60,830 nt of DNA from Hyphomicrobiales bacterium (GTDB lineage Bacteria; Pseudomonadota; Alphaproteobacteria; Rhizobiales; Rhizobiaceae), in assembly GCA_900472785.1 (NCBI GenBank), contig UCJH01000051.1:1-60830 (forward strand), written 5' to 3'. The number at the start of each line of letters is the position of its first letter. The stretch's first letter is position 1. Position numbers and translations under genes: made by a program. Positions 35,984 to 44,730 of this stretch are shown piece after piece. The notes beneath the pieces were generated by a model that saw only the letters and a list, made by a program, of their open reading frames with translations, did not search any database and was not told where the DNA came from.

Positions 35984-36342
35984 GTTCGGCGTGAATGTAG
36001 CCTGCCGGGTGGACTGAACTATTTGTTTAGTCGGACATATTTTCCTTCATCGCAAATCCCCGTCGTTTTTGATGCAATGCAGTTGGTGCGGTGCAGCAAC
36101 GATTGTCTCTTGTCATGTTGAGTAAAATGAATATCACTAAACATATTGCTCAACACGGCGGGAGTAGCGCCGTTGAGCGAAGGGCGGGGAGCTCGGTAAA
36201 AATCGTAATTTTGGACGGCGGCCCCGGTGGATGGCAGTTGCGCAGCGATGCGCCCTCTTTGAACCAGGGCGATTTGCCGTGCGGAAACGATGGGAATTCC
36301 CGAGGCCGGCGTGGTGCCTGCTTCTGTATCTGGGAGGAATAC
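35984..36342. other. Promoter region of the glycerol-type ABC operon, no gene seen
   Basis: About 360 bases separate the purU terminator from the binding-protein start. The strand is open in one frame from 36091, but that reading lacks coding character and joins the signal peptide only by chance. The main visible structure is the dyad at 36116-36155. The ribosome site is TGGGAGGAATAC before ATG 36343. Confidence 0.6.
36116..36155. promoter_or_regulatory. Long inverted repeat upstream of the ABC/DHA operon
   Basis: The outer arms TGTTGAG (36116-36122) and CTCAACA (36149-36155) are perfect, and the match continues inward as TGTTGAGnAAnATG on both strands: 12 of 14 positions per half-site, with a 12-bp centre. 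Two-fold sites of this spacing suit a DeoR- or SorC-like tetramer or two dimers. The regulator is unknown; the HTH protein at 46650 is a candidate. Confidence 0.5.
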
Positions 36343-37668
36343 ATGCGGAAAATGACCAAGGCCCTTTTGGGGGCGACCACGGCTTTGACGATTTCGGCCG
36401 CCGTGCCGACCGTATCGCAGGCGGCCGAGCTGACCTTGTGCTGGGCGGCATGGGATCCGGCGAACGCGCTGGTGGAACTGTCCAAGGATTTTACGGCGCA
36501 ATCGGGCACCGAGATGAAATTCGAATTCGTGCCATGGCCGAACTTCGCCGATCGCATCCTCAACGAACTCAATGCCGGCGGCAAGCTGTGCGACCTTCTG
36601 ATCGGCGACAGCCAGTGGCTCGGTGGCTCGGCCGAGAATGGCTACTACGTCAAGCTCAACGATTTCTTCGACAAGGAAGGGATCAAGATGAGCGATTTCG
36701 CACAGGCCGCGGTCAATGCCTATTCGACCTGGCCGAAGGGCACGCCGAACTACTGGGCGCTTCCGGCCATGGGCGACGCCAATGCCTGGTTCTATCGCAA
36801 GGACTGGTTCGCAAAGCCGGAAATCCAGGCCGAATTCAAGGCCGCGACCGGCCGCGATCTCGCACCGCCGACCACCTGGCCGGAACTGCTGGAAACCGCC
36901 AAGTTCTTCAACGGCAAGGATATCGACGGCAAGAAGGTCTATGGCGCGGCGATCTTCACCGAGCGCGCGTCCGAAGGCATCACCATGGGCGCGACACAGG
37001 CGCTTTATGCCAACGGGTTCAAGTATGAGGTGACGCCCGGCAAGTATGACATGGAGGGTGCCGTCAATTCCGCTGATGCCGTCAAGGGGCTGGAGGAATA
37101 CAAGGAACTGTACAAGTGCTGCACGCCTCCGGGCTATACCGACGCCTACATGGGTGAAACGCTCGATGCGTTCAAATCCGGCCAGGCGGCGATGGCGATG
37201 AACTGGTTCGCCTTCTTCCCCGGCCTCGTCAAGGACGAGAATGTCGGTGGCGACAAGATCGGCTTCTTCAACAATCCGAAGGGAACGACCAGTGCCTCGA
37301 CGCTGGGCGGGCAGGGCATCTCCGTAGTTGCCAACACCGACAACATGGATGGCGCGCTGGCCTATATCAAGTGGTTCGCCCAGCCGGACGTGCAGAAGAA
37401 GTGGTGGTCTCTCGGCGGTTATGCCGTGCACAACGCCGTGCTGAACGACCCGAGCTTCAAGGACAGCCAGCCGTTTGCGGCCGACTTCCTCGTCGCCATG
37501 AACCAGGTGCAGGACTTCTGGCAGGAGCCGTCCTACGCCATCCTGCTGCAGGCCGCGCAGAAGCGCCTGCATGACTATGTCGTCGCCGACAAGGGCACGG
37601 CGAAGGAGGCTCTCGACGGGCTGGTCAAGGACTGGACGGAAGTCTTCGAGGACGACGGGAAACTCTGA
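36343..37668 (+). CDS. Carbohydrate/polyol ABC transporter, binding protein (family 1, GlpV-like)
   Basis: The 441-residue product has a signal peptide (MRKMTKALLGATTALTISAA) and a mature family-1 fold: LCWAAWDPANALVELSKDFT, FEFVPWPNFADRILNELNAG, PNYWALPAMGDANAWFYRKD, and GGQGISVVANTDNMDGALAY. It resembles binding proteins of the rhizobial glycerol importer (GlpV with GlpS, GlpT, GlpP, GlpQ). The ligand is therefore likely a small polyol or triose; the dihydroxyacetone kinases downstream suggest glycerol, dihydroxyacetone or a related C3-C4 compound. Confidence 0.88.
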   Translation: MRKMTKALLGATTALTISAAVPTVSQAAELTLCWAAWDPANALVELSKDFTAQSGTEMKFEFVPWPNFADRILNELNAGGKLCDLLIGDSQWLGGSAENGYYVKLNDFFDKEGIKMSDFAQAAVNAYSTWPKGTPNYWALPAMGDANAWFYRKDWFAKPEIQAEFKAATGRDLAPPTTWPELLETAKFFNGKDIDGKKVYGAAIFTERASEGITMGATQALYANGFKYEVTPGKYDMEGAVNSADAVKGLEEYKELYKCCTPPGYTDAYMGETLDAFKSGQAAMAMNWFAFFPGLVKDENVGGDKIGFFNNPKGTTSASTLGGQGISVVANTDNMDGALAYIKWFAQPDVQKKWWSLGGYAVHNAVLNDPSFKDSQPFAADFLVAMNQVQDFWQEPSYAILLQAAQKRLHDYVVADKGTAKEALDGLVKDWTEVFEDDGKL

Positions 37669-37682
37669 CATCCTCCCGGAAT

Positions 37683-37710
37683 GGCCGCCCGGTTCAAGGG
37701 GCGGGCGGCC
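37683..37710 (+). other. mRNA hairpin after the binding-protein gene
   Basis: GGCCGCCCG and CGGGCGGCC form a perfect 9-bp stem around a 10-nt loop, 14 bases after the binding-protein stop, with no long T-run. It lies before the permease start I chose (37747), and makes the in-frame ATG at 37681, at the base of the stem, an unlikely start. Confidence 0.55.
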
Positions 37711-37746
37711 GTTTCCCGACCTGTTGCCTTTTCTTCATTGCTGGTG

Positions 37747-38721
37747 ATGCCCGTGACCGATACCGATACAACTCTTCTGGACAAGGCTGCGGAGAAGGCC
37801 GTGCGGGCGACGCCCGTGCCGCTTGCCTATCGCGTCCGCGGCCTGTCCGACCGTTCGATCGCCTGGCTCTTCATCATGCCGACGATCGTGCTGCTTTTGG
37901 CCATCAATATCTTCCCGCTGATCTGGGCGGTGTATCTGTCGTTCACGAATTTCCGGGCAAACCGCCCGAATGCCGAGATCGACGGTGTCGGGCTGACGAA
38001 CTACCAGCGCGTGCTGACCGATCCGGATATCTGGCAGGCGATGCAGACGACGGCGCATTTCGTGTTCTGGACGATCCTTCTGCAGATGCTGATCGGCTTT
38101 GCGCTGGCCTATCTGATCGACCGCAAGTTTCGCGGCCACGCCTTCTGGACGACCGTCATCCTCATTCCGATGATGCTGTCGCCGGCGGTGGTCGGCAATT
38201 TCTGGCGCTTTCTCTACCAGCCGCAGATCGGGCTGTTCAACTACGTCTATTCCTTCTTCACCGGCGTCGAGCCGTCCTCGTTCGAGATGCTCGGTTCCGT
38301 GACGCTGTCGCCCTGGGCCATCATCATCGTCGATACCTGGATGTGGACGCCGTATGTGATGCTCATCTGCCTCGCCGGGCTGCGTTCCATCCCCGACTAC
38401 ATCTACGAGGCGGCGGAGGTGGACCGTGCTTCCGCCTGGCGGCAGTTCTGGTCGATCACCGTACCGATGGCGCTGCCCTTCATCATGCTCGCCGTCTTGT
38501 TCCGGGCGATCGAGAATTTCAAGATGTTCGACATGGTCGTGCTTCTGACCGGCGGCGGGCCGGGCTCCACCACCGAGGTCGCCTCGATCACGCTGAAGCG
38601 CGAAGCCTTCGAAAGCTGGCGCACAGGGCGGGCCTCGGCCTTCGCGATCATCCTGTTCGTCGCCGTCTTCGGCCTCGCCAACATCTATGTCAAAGCGCTG
38701 AACAAGGTGAAGCAACGATGA
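37747..38721 (+). CDS. ABC transporter permease (GlpP-like)
   Basis: The 324-residue product has a cytoplasmic N-terminus and about six membrane segments from residue 40 on (WLFIMPTIVLLLAINIFPLI). The EAA loop is SIPDYIYEAAEVDRASAWRQ. This is the MalF/UgpA-type partner. The start is uncertain between ATG 37747 and GTG 37753; ATG 37681 is rejected because of the hairpin. Its last codons overlap the next permease ATG. Confidence 0.88.
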   Translation: MPVTDTDTTLLDKAAEKAVRATPVPLAYRVRGLSDRSIAWLFIMPTIVLLLAINIFPLIWAVYLSFTNFRANRPNAEIDGVGLTNYQRVLTDPDIWQAMQTTAHFVFWTILLQMLIGFALAYLIDRKFRGHAFWTTVILIPMMLSPAVVGNFWRFLYQPQIGLFNYVYSFFTGVEPSSFEMLGSVTLSPWAIIIVDTWMWTPYVMLICLAGLRSIPDYIYEAAEVDRASAWRQFWSITVPMALPFIMLAVLFRAIENFKMFDMVVLLTGGGPGSTTEVASITLKREAFESWRTGRASAFAIILFVAVFGLANIYVKALNKVKQR

Positions 38722-39671
38722 GCACCGCGAACACCGCCCATTCCGTCGTCGAACCGAGCCTTATGACCAAGCGCATCGCCGGTGCGATCGTCATCCTCTA
38801 CGCGATCATAACCATGGTGCCGCTTGCCTGGATTTTCCTGACCAGCTTCAAGTCGCCGCCGGATTCGATCAGCTATCCGCCGAAGATCGTCTTCCAGCCG
38901 ACGCTCGAGGGATACTGCAACCTCTTCACCACCCGCACCCGCCAGACGCCGGACTATATCCAGTCGCTGGGCGCGCCGACCTCCACCTGCGACGAAATCA
39001 CCCGCAATCGCAACATGGTGATCGCCGGCCCGTCGAACTACTGGCCGCGCTTCCAGAACTCGCTGATCATCGCCTTCGGCTCGACCTTTCTTGCGGTCTT
39101 CCTCGGCACCCTGTCGGCCTACGGGTTCTCGCGCTTCAAGGTGCCGCTGGCCGACGACCTGCTGTTCTTCATTCTCTCGACCCGCATGATGCCGCCGATT
39201 GCGGTGGCGATCCCGATCTATCTCATGTACCGGCAGCTGGGCCTGTCCGATACCGCGCTCGGGATGATCCTGCTCTATACCGCCGTCAACGTTTCGCTCG
39301 CCGTCTGGCTGCTCAAGGGCTTTATTGACGAGATTCCGCGGGAATACGAGGAAGCGGCGATGATCGACGGCTACACGCGGCTGCAGGCCTTCCGCAAGGT
39401 GGTGCTGCCGCAGGCGACGACCGGCATCGCGGCGACGGCCATCTTCTGCCTGATCTTCGCGTGGAACGAATATGCCTTCGCGGTTCTCCTCACCTCGGGT
39501 GCGGCGCAGACGGCGCCGCCATTCATCCCGACAATCATCGGCGAGGGCGGGCAGGACTGGCCGGCGGTCGCGGCCGGAACGACGATCTTCCTCGTGCCCA
39601 TCCTCGTCTTCACTATCCTCCTGCGCAAGCAGCTCCTGCGCGGCATCACCTTCGGAGCGGTCCGCAAATGA
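38718..39671 (+). CDS. ABC transporter permease (GlpQ-like)
   Basis: The 317-residue permease has the second-type loop EIPREYEEAAMIDGYTRLQA and membrane segments such as IAGAIVILYAIITMVPLAWI. A large periplasmic insertion between the first and second membrane segments (FTTRTRQTPDYIQSLGAPTS, CDEITRNRNM) is typical of the GlpQ-like branch. It overlaps the preceding gene by 4 bases and the next small gene by 4 bases. Confidence 0.9.
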   Translation: MSTANTAHSVVEPSLMTKRIAGAIVILYAIITMVPLAWIFLTSFKSPPDSISYPPKIVFQPTLEGYCNLFTTRTRQTPDYIQSLGAPTSTCDEITRNRNMVIAGPSNYWPRFQNSLIIAFGSTFLAVFLGTLSAYGFSRFKVPLADDLLFFILSTRMMPPIAVAIPIYLMYRQLGLSDTALGMILLYTAVNVSLAVWLLKGFIDEIPREYEEAAMIDGYTRLQAFRKVVLPQATTGIAATAIFCLIFAWNEYAFAVLLTSGAAQTAPPFIPTIIGEGGQDWPAVAAGTTIFLVPILVFTILLRKQLLRGITFGAVRK

Positions 39672-39874
39672 CACAGGAAAACACCACAACCGGTAAACCC
39701 AAGCGCCCGTTCTTCGTCCGGCGCGGACCGATGGAGAATATCGCCACGGCTCTGATCGCCATCGGATTCCTGATGCTGTTCCAGCCCTTCGCGCTGGTTC
39801 TCTACACCTACTCGCTCGTGACGCTTCTTGCCGGGACCGTGATGTTCATCATCGTCTCGAAATTTCCGGAGTAA
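39668..39874 (+). CDS. Small two-helix membrane protein of the ABC operon (GlpU-like)
   Basis: The 68-residue protein MTQENTTTGKPKRPFFVRRG has a basic N-terminus followed by two hydrophobic helices (IATALIAIGFLMLFQPFALV; YSLVTLLAGTVMFIIVSKF). It overlaps the upstream permease by 4 bases and ends 3 bases before the first ATPase. The position and size match GlpU in the rhizobial glycerol importer, whose role is not established. It could be an accessory subunit or stabiliser of the permease. Confidence 0.82.
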   Translation: MTQENTTTGKPKRPFFVRRGPMENIATALIAIGFLMLFQPFALVLYTYSLVTLLAGTVMFIIVSKFPE

Positions 39875-39877
39875 CCC

Positions 39878-40975
39878 ATGGCCGAGATCAGGGTCAAAAA
39901 TCTGCGCAAGGCCTTCGGCGAATTCGTCGCCGTCGAGGATTCGAGCTTCACGGTCGCGGACGGTGAATTCCTGGCGCTGCTCGGCCCTTCCGGCTGCGGC
40001 AAGACGACGACGCTCCGGATGATTGCCGGGCTTGAGCTGCCGACCAGCGGGCAGATCTTCCTCGACGGCGAGGATGTCAGCTTCAACCGGGCCAGCGCCC
40101 GCGACATCGCCTTCGTCTTCCAGCTGTTTGCGCTCTATCCGCACATGAACGTGCGCAAGAACATAGGCTTTCCGCTGTTGTCGCAGGGCGTGCCGAAGGT
40201 GGAAATCAAGGCGCGCGTCGAGGAAACGGCAAAGCTCCTGCAGATCAGCCATATCCTGGAAAAATCCGTCTCGGGCCTTGCTGGCGGCGACCGCCAGCGC
40301 GTTGCGCTGGGCCGGGCGATCGTGCGGCGGCCGAAATGTTTCCTGATGGACGAACCGCTCGGTACGCTCGATGCGGAATTCCGCGAGGTCATGGTCCACG
40401 AACTGCGCGAACTTCACAACCGCATCCATGCGACGACGGTCTACGTCACCCATGACCAGCATGAGGCGATGGCCATGGCCGACAAGATCGCCGTCATGAA
40501 CCATGGCATCATCGAGCAGTTCGGCACGCCGCAGGAAATCTACAATCGCCCGGCCTCCATGTACGTCGCCGATTTCATCGGCTCGCCGCCAATGAATTTT
40601 CTGAAGTTCACCGCCGGCGTCCAGAAGGGTGCGCGCTCCGTCCTGCTTGAAGGCGTCGAGATCGCGCTTCCCGAAGTGCACCAGAATCTGGCACCGGGCG
40701 AACTGGCGCTTGGCGTGCGGCCGGAGCATATCCGTTTCAGCGACGGATCGGCTCTGCGCGGTTCTGTCTATGGCGCGGAATATCTCGGCACCAACCAGAT
40801 CGTCGCCGTGGAAACAGGAAAGGGCCTGCTGAAGGCCCGCGTCTCGGCGGATCGCACGTTCAAAATCGGCGAGACCGTCGGGCTCGAACTCAACAGCGAA
40901 AAGCTGTCGCTGTTCGAATGCGCCTCCGGCCGCGCCGTTTTGTCATCGCTTCATACGGAGGCCCGTCATGGCTGA
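39878..40975 (+). CDS. ABC transporter ATPase 1 (GlpS-like) with altered signature
   Basis: The 365-residue ATPase has Walker A GPSGCGKTTT, Q-loop FVFQLFALYPHM, Walker B CFLMDEPLGTLDAEF, H-loop YVTHDQHEAMAMAD and a C-terminal TOBE-like regulatory domain. The signature reads LAGGDRQRVALGRA instead of LSGGQ, with Ser to Ala and Gln to Asp. The partner ATPase has a standard signature, so in the heterodimer one of the two ATP sites is degenerate. Two dissimilar ATPases in one sugar importer is the GlpS/GlpT arrangement. Confidence 0.9.
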   Translation: MAEIRVKNLRKAFGEFVAVEDSSFTVADGEFLALLGPSGCGKTTTLRMIAGLELPTSGQIFLDGEDVSFNRASARDIAFVFQLFALYPHMNVRKNIGFPLLSQGVPKVEIKARVEETAKLLQISHILEKSVSGLAGGDRQRVALGRAIVRRPKCFLMDEPLGTLDAEFREVMVHELRELHNRIHATTVYVTHDQHEAMAMADKIAVMNHGIIEQFGTPQEIYNRPASMYVADFIGSPPMNFLKFTAGVQKGARSVLLEGVEIALPEVHQNLAPGELALGVRPEHIRFSDGSALRGSVYGAEYLGTNQIVAVETGKGLLKARVSADRTFKIGETVGLELNSEKLSLFECASGRAVLSSLHTEARHG

Positions 40976-41978
40976 GGTTTCCCTGCAATCCATCAGCAAA
41001 TCCTTCGGCGACAATCAGGCCGTTCGTGATCTCACGCTGACGATCCGAGACGGTGAGTTCGTCGTGCTGCTCGGCCCGACCGGCGCCGGGAAGACGACGA
41101 CCCTGCGGCTGATTGCAGGGCTGGAGCGGCCGGACAAGGGCCGCGTCACCATTGGCGGACAAGACGTTGCGAGCCTTGCGCCGGCGAGCCGCGACGTCGC
41201 CTTCGTTTTCCAGCAATATTCGCTCTATCCGCATCTGACGGTCTACGAGAACCTTGCCTTTCCGCTGCGCTCGCCGGCGCGACGCCTTTCGGCCGACGAG
41301 ATCGACCGGCGCGTCCGCGAGGTCGCGAAGATGGTCCGGATCGACCACAAGCTCCAAAACCGCTCGACGCGGCTATCGGGCGGCGAGATGCAGCGCGTGG
41401 CCATCGGCCGGGCGCTGGTGCGAAAGCCGGCGATCTACCTGATGGACGAGCCGCTTTCGTCGCTCGATGCGAAGCTGCGCGGCGAATTGCGGCTGGAGCT
41501 GAAGCGTATCCAGAGCGAACTCGGCTCGACGCTGCTCTATGTCACCCACGACCAGATCGAGGCGATGACCATGGCCGACCGCATCGGCATCCTGGACGGC
41601 GGCAAGCTGGTCCAGATCGGGACGCCGCGGGACATCTACAGCAACCCGGCCAACCTGCATGTGGCGGCGCGCCTCGGCCAGCCGCACATCAATCTCCTGC
41701 CGGCCGGGCTCGTGCCGGGTGCGGAGCCGCCGGTCGGCACGCGAACCATCGGCGCGCGCACGGAACATCTGGAAATCAGGGCGGCCAACGGTAATGCCAA
41801 TGCCCAGATCGACTGGATCGAACATCTGGGAGACCAGAGCCACCTGCATATGCGCATCGCCGGCCACAAGCTGGTGACGCTTGCCAATCCCTATGTCCCG
41901 GTACAGCCGGGCGACAATATTACCTTGACGCTGAAGGATCCGCTCTATTTCGGTGCGGACGGGCAGCGCTTGATGTGA
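40968..41978 (+). CDS. ABC transporter ATPase 2 (GlpT-like)
   Basis: The 336-residue ATPase has Walker A GPTGAGKTTT, Q-loop FQQYSLYPHLTV, canonical signature LSGGEMQRVAIGRA, Walker B IYLMDEPLSSLDAKL and H-loop YVTHDQIEAMTMAD, then a TOBE domain. It overlaps ATPase 1 by 8 bases. With the binding protein, two permeases and the small protein, it completes a six-gene importer immediately upstream of the dihydroxyacetone kinase. Confidence 0.92.
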   Translation: MAEVSLQSISKSFGDNQAVRDLTLTIRDGEFVVLLGPTGAGKTTTLRLIAGLERPDKGRVTIGGQDVASLAPASRDVAFVFQQYSLYPHLTVYENLAFPLRSPARRLSADEIDRRVREVAKMVRIDHKLQNRSTRLSGGEMQRVAIGRALVRKPAIYLMDEPLSSLDAKLRGELRLELKRIQSELGSTLLYVTHDQIEAMTMADRIGILDGGKLVQIGTPRDIYSNPANLHVAARLGQPHINLLPAGLVPGAEPPVGTRTIGARTEHLEIRAANGNANAQIDWIEHLGDQSHLHMRIAGHKLVTLANPYVPVQPGDNITLTLKDPLYFGADGQRLM

Positions 41979-42050
41979 TGCAAATGGGGCGATTGCTTTC
42001 CCTGTCGTCAGCGGAAAGCATGCCGATCGGAAACACACTGGATGAACGCG

Positions 42051-43697
42051 ATGAAGCACTTTTTCAACCGCAAGGAAAACATCGTCACCGAGGCGCTCGA
42101 CGGCCTTCTGCGAACCTCGCCTGCGGGCGTGCTGGCACGGCTGGACAGTTATCCGGAAATCAAGGTCATCGTTCGGGCCGACTGGGACAAGTCCAGGGTT
42201 GCGGTGATCTCCGGGGGTGGTGCCGGCCATGAGCCCTCCCATGCCGGTTTCGTTGGCAGGGGCATGCTGACGGCGGCGGTTTCGGGTGAGATTTTCGCCT
42301 CCCCAAGCGTCGATGCGGTGTTGACGGCCATCCGTGCGGTCACCGGCAAACCCGGATGCCTGCTGATCGTCAAGAATTATACCGGCGACCGCCTGAATTT
42401 CGGACTTGCGGCGGAAAAAGCCCGTGCCGAGGGTTTCGACGTCGAGATGGTCATTGTCGCGGATGATATCGCGCTTCCCGAGATCAATCAGCCGCGCGGC
42501 GTCGCCGGCACCTTGTTCGTCCACAAGATCGCCGGTTATCTTGCGGAAGAAGGTAAAAGCCTCGCGGATGTCGCGGCGGCAGCGAAGGCGGCGGCAAGCG
42601 ATATCGTGTCGCTCGGCGTATCGTTCTCATCCTGCTCCATTCCGGGGCAGCCCTTTGAAGACCGGCTTGGCGCAGATGAAGGCGAGCTTGGCCTCGGCAT
42701 CCACGGCGAACCGGGCGTCGAGCGTATCGCCGTGCAACAGGCCGGCGACATCATCGCGACCATGACCAGACGCCTTCAGGCGGCGATGACGCCGGGCGCG
42801 CAATACGCTTTGCTGATCAACAATCTCGGCGCCGTTCCGCCTCTTGAGATGACGCTGGTCGCCAATGCGGTGCTATCGGGATCGCTGGCCGCGACTGTGT
42901 CGTTGACGATCGGCCCGGCGCCGATGATGACGGCGCTCAACATGAACGGTTTCTCGTTCTCGCTGATCCGCCTCGATGCCGCCCGCGAGCAGGCATTGCT
43001 TGCGCCTGTCGCCCCCCATGCCTGGGTTCCGCCTGTCGCGCGCCATGATATTGCGATCCTCCCCGCACCGCAGGGAGTGGCCGCGATTGGTGCCGTTGCG
43101 GCGAGCCGGGATGCCGCCACCGAAAGGGTGCTTGTCACCGCCTGCGAGCGGCTGATCGCGCTGGAAGCCGAGCTCAACCGTCTCGATGCCAGGGCTGGCG
43201 ACGGCGATACCGGATCGACGGTTGCGACCGGCGCGCGCAGCATTCTGGCGCAGAAGGACCGCCTGCCGCTGGCGGATCGGGCCGCGACGCTCGCCGGCAT
43301 CGGCGACCTTCTGGGCACGACCATGGGCGGATCGAGCGGCGTGCTGCTGTCGATCTTCTTTACCGCCGCCGCTAAGGCACTCACGGAAAAGACGGACCTT
43401 CCTGCAGCACTTTTGTCCGGGCTGGAGCGGATGACCTTCTACGGCGGCGCGCATCCCGGCGATCGCACCATGGTCGATGCGCTGGAGCCGGCATTGAAGG
43501 TGCTCGGTGATGGCGGACTGCGCGCGGCCTCGGTGGCGGCGTCTAAGGGGGCCGAAGCGACGAAATCCATGCGCAAGGCGAAGGCCGGCCGTTCGGCCTA
43601 TATCGGCGAACGAGAGCTCGACGGAGTAATGGATCCCGGCGCCCATGCGGTTGCGGAGGTGTTCGCAGCGCTGGCTCTGGTGCTGGAGCCGGCATGA
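42051..43697 (+). CDS. Single-chain dihydroxyacetone kinase (DhaK-DhaL fusion)
   Basis: The 548-residue product joins a DhaK domain (about residues 1-330: VAVISGGGAGHEPSHAGFVG; LIVKNYTGDRLNFGLAAE; substrate-binding histidine in LGLGIHGEPG) to a DhaL domain (about residues 350-548: RLDARAGDGDTGSTVATGAR; GGSSGVLLSIFFTAA; FYGGAHPGDRTMVDALEPAL). This is the ATP-dependent DAK type, which works without a phosphorelay. Relatives phosphorylate dihydroxyacetone, erythrulose and similar ketoses. I chose ATG 42051 as matching the family start MKKxxN; ATG 42042 is three codons earlier. Confidence 0.9.
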   Translation: MKHFFNRKENIVTEALDGLLRTSPAGVLARLDSYPEIKVIVRADWDKSRVAVISGGGAGHEPSHAGFVGRGMLTAAVSGEIFASPSVDAVLTAIRAVTGKPGCLLIVKNYTGDRLNFGLAAEKARAEGFDVEMVIVADDIALPEINQPRGVAGTLFVHKIAGYLAEEGKSLADVAAAAKAAASDIVSLGVSFSSCSIPGQPFEDRLGADEGELGLGIHGEPGVERIAVQQAGDIIATMTRRLQAAMTPGAQYALLINNLGAVPPLEMTLVANAVLSGSLAATVSLTIGPAPMMTALNMNGFSFSLIRLDAAREQALLAPVAPHAWVPPVARHDIAILPAPQGVAAIGAVAASRDAATERVLVTACERLIALEAELNRLDARAGDGDTGSTVATGARSILAQKDRLPLADRAATLAGIGDLLGTTMGGSSGVLLSIFFTAAAKALTEKTDLPAALLSGLERMTFYGGAHPGDRTMVDALEPALKVLGDGGLRAASVAASKGAEATKSMRKAKAGRSAYIGERELDGVMDPGAHAVAEVFAALALVLEPA

Positions 43698-44323
43698 TCG
43701 CTGCCCGCCAGATGACCCGTGAACCCGTTGCCGTGCGGATCGGCGATCTGATCGAGGCCTGCCGGGATGTGATCGCCGAGCATGCCGATCATCTCTGCCA
43801 CCTTGATCGCGCCATTGGCGATGGCGATCATGGAACCAACATGCTGCGCGGCTTCGACGCACTTCTCGCCGAGCGTGACCGTCTGGATTCGCAGGCCCTG
43901 AACGATGCCATCGGCGAAGCCGGAACAATCCTCGTCATGACCATCGGCGGCGCCTCCGGACCGCTTTACGGCACGTTGCTGATCGAGATGGGCCGGCAGC
44001 TGGCTGCTTTCAACAACCCACAGGATTTTGCATACGCCTTCGGAATGGCCGTGGACGCCGTTGCCCGGCGGGGGAAATCCGCCCGGGGTGACAAGACGAT
44101 GCTTGACGTGCTTTATCCTCTCAGCGACCTGTTGCGGCAGGGGTATATGGCGAGGACGGTTCTGGAACGGGTGACGGGCTTGGCGGAAACGACGGTGGCG
44201 ATGCGGGCGATGCGGGGACGGGCTTCATTTCTCGGAAAGCGTTCGATCGGTCATCTCGATCCCGGCGCGGCCAGTTGCGCGCTGCTGGTTTCCGCCATCT
44301 GCAGGCAGTTGGACAAGGAATAA
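43694..44323 (+). CDS. dhaL: Dihydroxyacetone kinase ADP-binding subunit DhaL
   Basis: The 209-residue protein has the DhaL nucleotide loop HLDRAIGDGDHGTNMLRGFD, GGASGPLYGTLLIEMGR and ARGDKTMLDVLYPLSD. In phosphorelay kinases DhaL keeps ADP as a bound cofactor that is rephosphorylated by DhaM. It overlaps the fused kinase by 4 bases and is followed by DhaM. The DhaK partner is 2.8 kb downstream. Confidence 0.93.
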   Translation: MIAARQMTREPVAVRIGDLIEACRDVIAEHADHLCHLDRAIGDGDHGTNMLRGFDALLAERDRLDSQALNDAIGEAGTILVMTIGGASGPLYGTLLIEMGRQLAAFNNPQDFAYAFGMAVDAVARRGKSARGDKTMLDVLYPLSDLLRQGYMARTVLERVTGLAETTVAMRAMRGRASFLGKRSIGHLDPGAASCALLVSAICRQLDKE

Positions 44324-44328
44324 GGCGT

Positions 44329-44730
44329 ATGACGACTGCCAACATGAATGTCGGGATCGTCATCGTTTCGCATTCGCCGCTGGTGGCTAGAGGGGCAGCC
44401 GACATGGTCCGCCAGATGGTCGGCGACAGCGTACCGCTCGCCTGGTGTGGTGGCAATCCGGCCGGCGGTCTCGGGACTGACATGGCGGCGATCCTGCGGG
44501 CCATTGAGGAGGCGTGGTCCGACGCCGGCGTCGCTGTCTTCGTCGATCTCGGCGGCGCGGAAACCAACAGCGAGATGGCGGTCGAAACGATCGGTGCGCC
44601 ACGGTCGGCAAAGATCGCGATCTGCAATGCACCCATCGTCGAGGGCGCAGTGATTGCTGCAGCCGAAGCCTCGGGCGGCGCCTCGCTCGCGCGCGTCGTC
44701 GCGACCGCCGAGGAGCTTTCGCCCTCATGA
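44329..44730 (+). CDS. dhaM: DhaM EIIA-Man-type phosphotransfer protein
   Basis: The 133-residue protein matches the EIIA domain of DhaM: VGIVIVSHSPLVARGAADMV with the phospho-accepting histidine at residue 15, GTDMAAILRAIEEAW, GVAVFVDLGGAETNSEMAVE and APIVEGAVIAAAEASGG. In E. coli DhaM, EIIA, HPr-like and EI-like domains form one chain; here they are three separate genes. It passes phosphate from HPr to ADP on DhaL. GGCGT precedes the ATG; the next gene overlaps by 4 bases. Confidence 0.92.
   Translation: MTTANMNVGIVIVSHSPLVARGAADMVRQMVGDSVPLAWCGGNPAGGLGTDMAAILRAIEEAWSDAGVAVFVDLGGAETNSEMAVETIGAPRSAKIAICNAPIVEGAVIAAAEASGGASLARVVATAEELSPS

Noticed and set aside
36091-36342. N-terminal extension of the glycerol-type binding protein
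   Set aside because: It has no coding character, crosses the regulatory dyad, and would bury the signal peptide; ATG 36343 has a strong ribosome site.
37681-37746. ATG 37681 as start of the first permease of the DHA operon
   Set aside because: The codon lies at the base of a 9-bp hairpin and adds residues with no family match; ATG 37747 or GTG 37753 is better.
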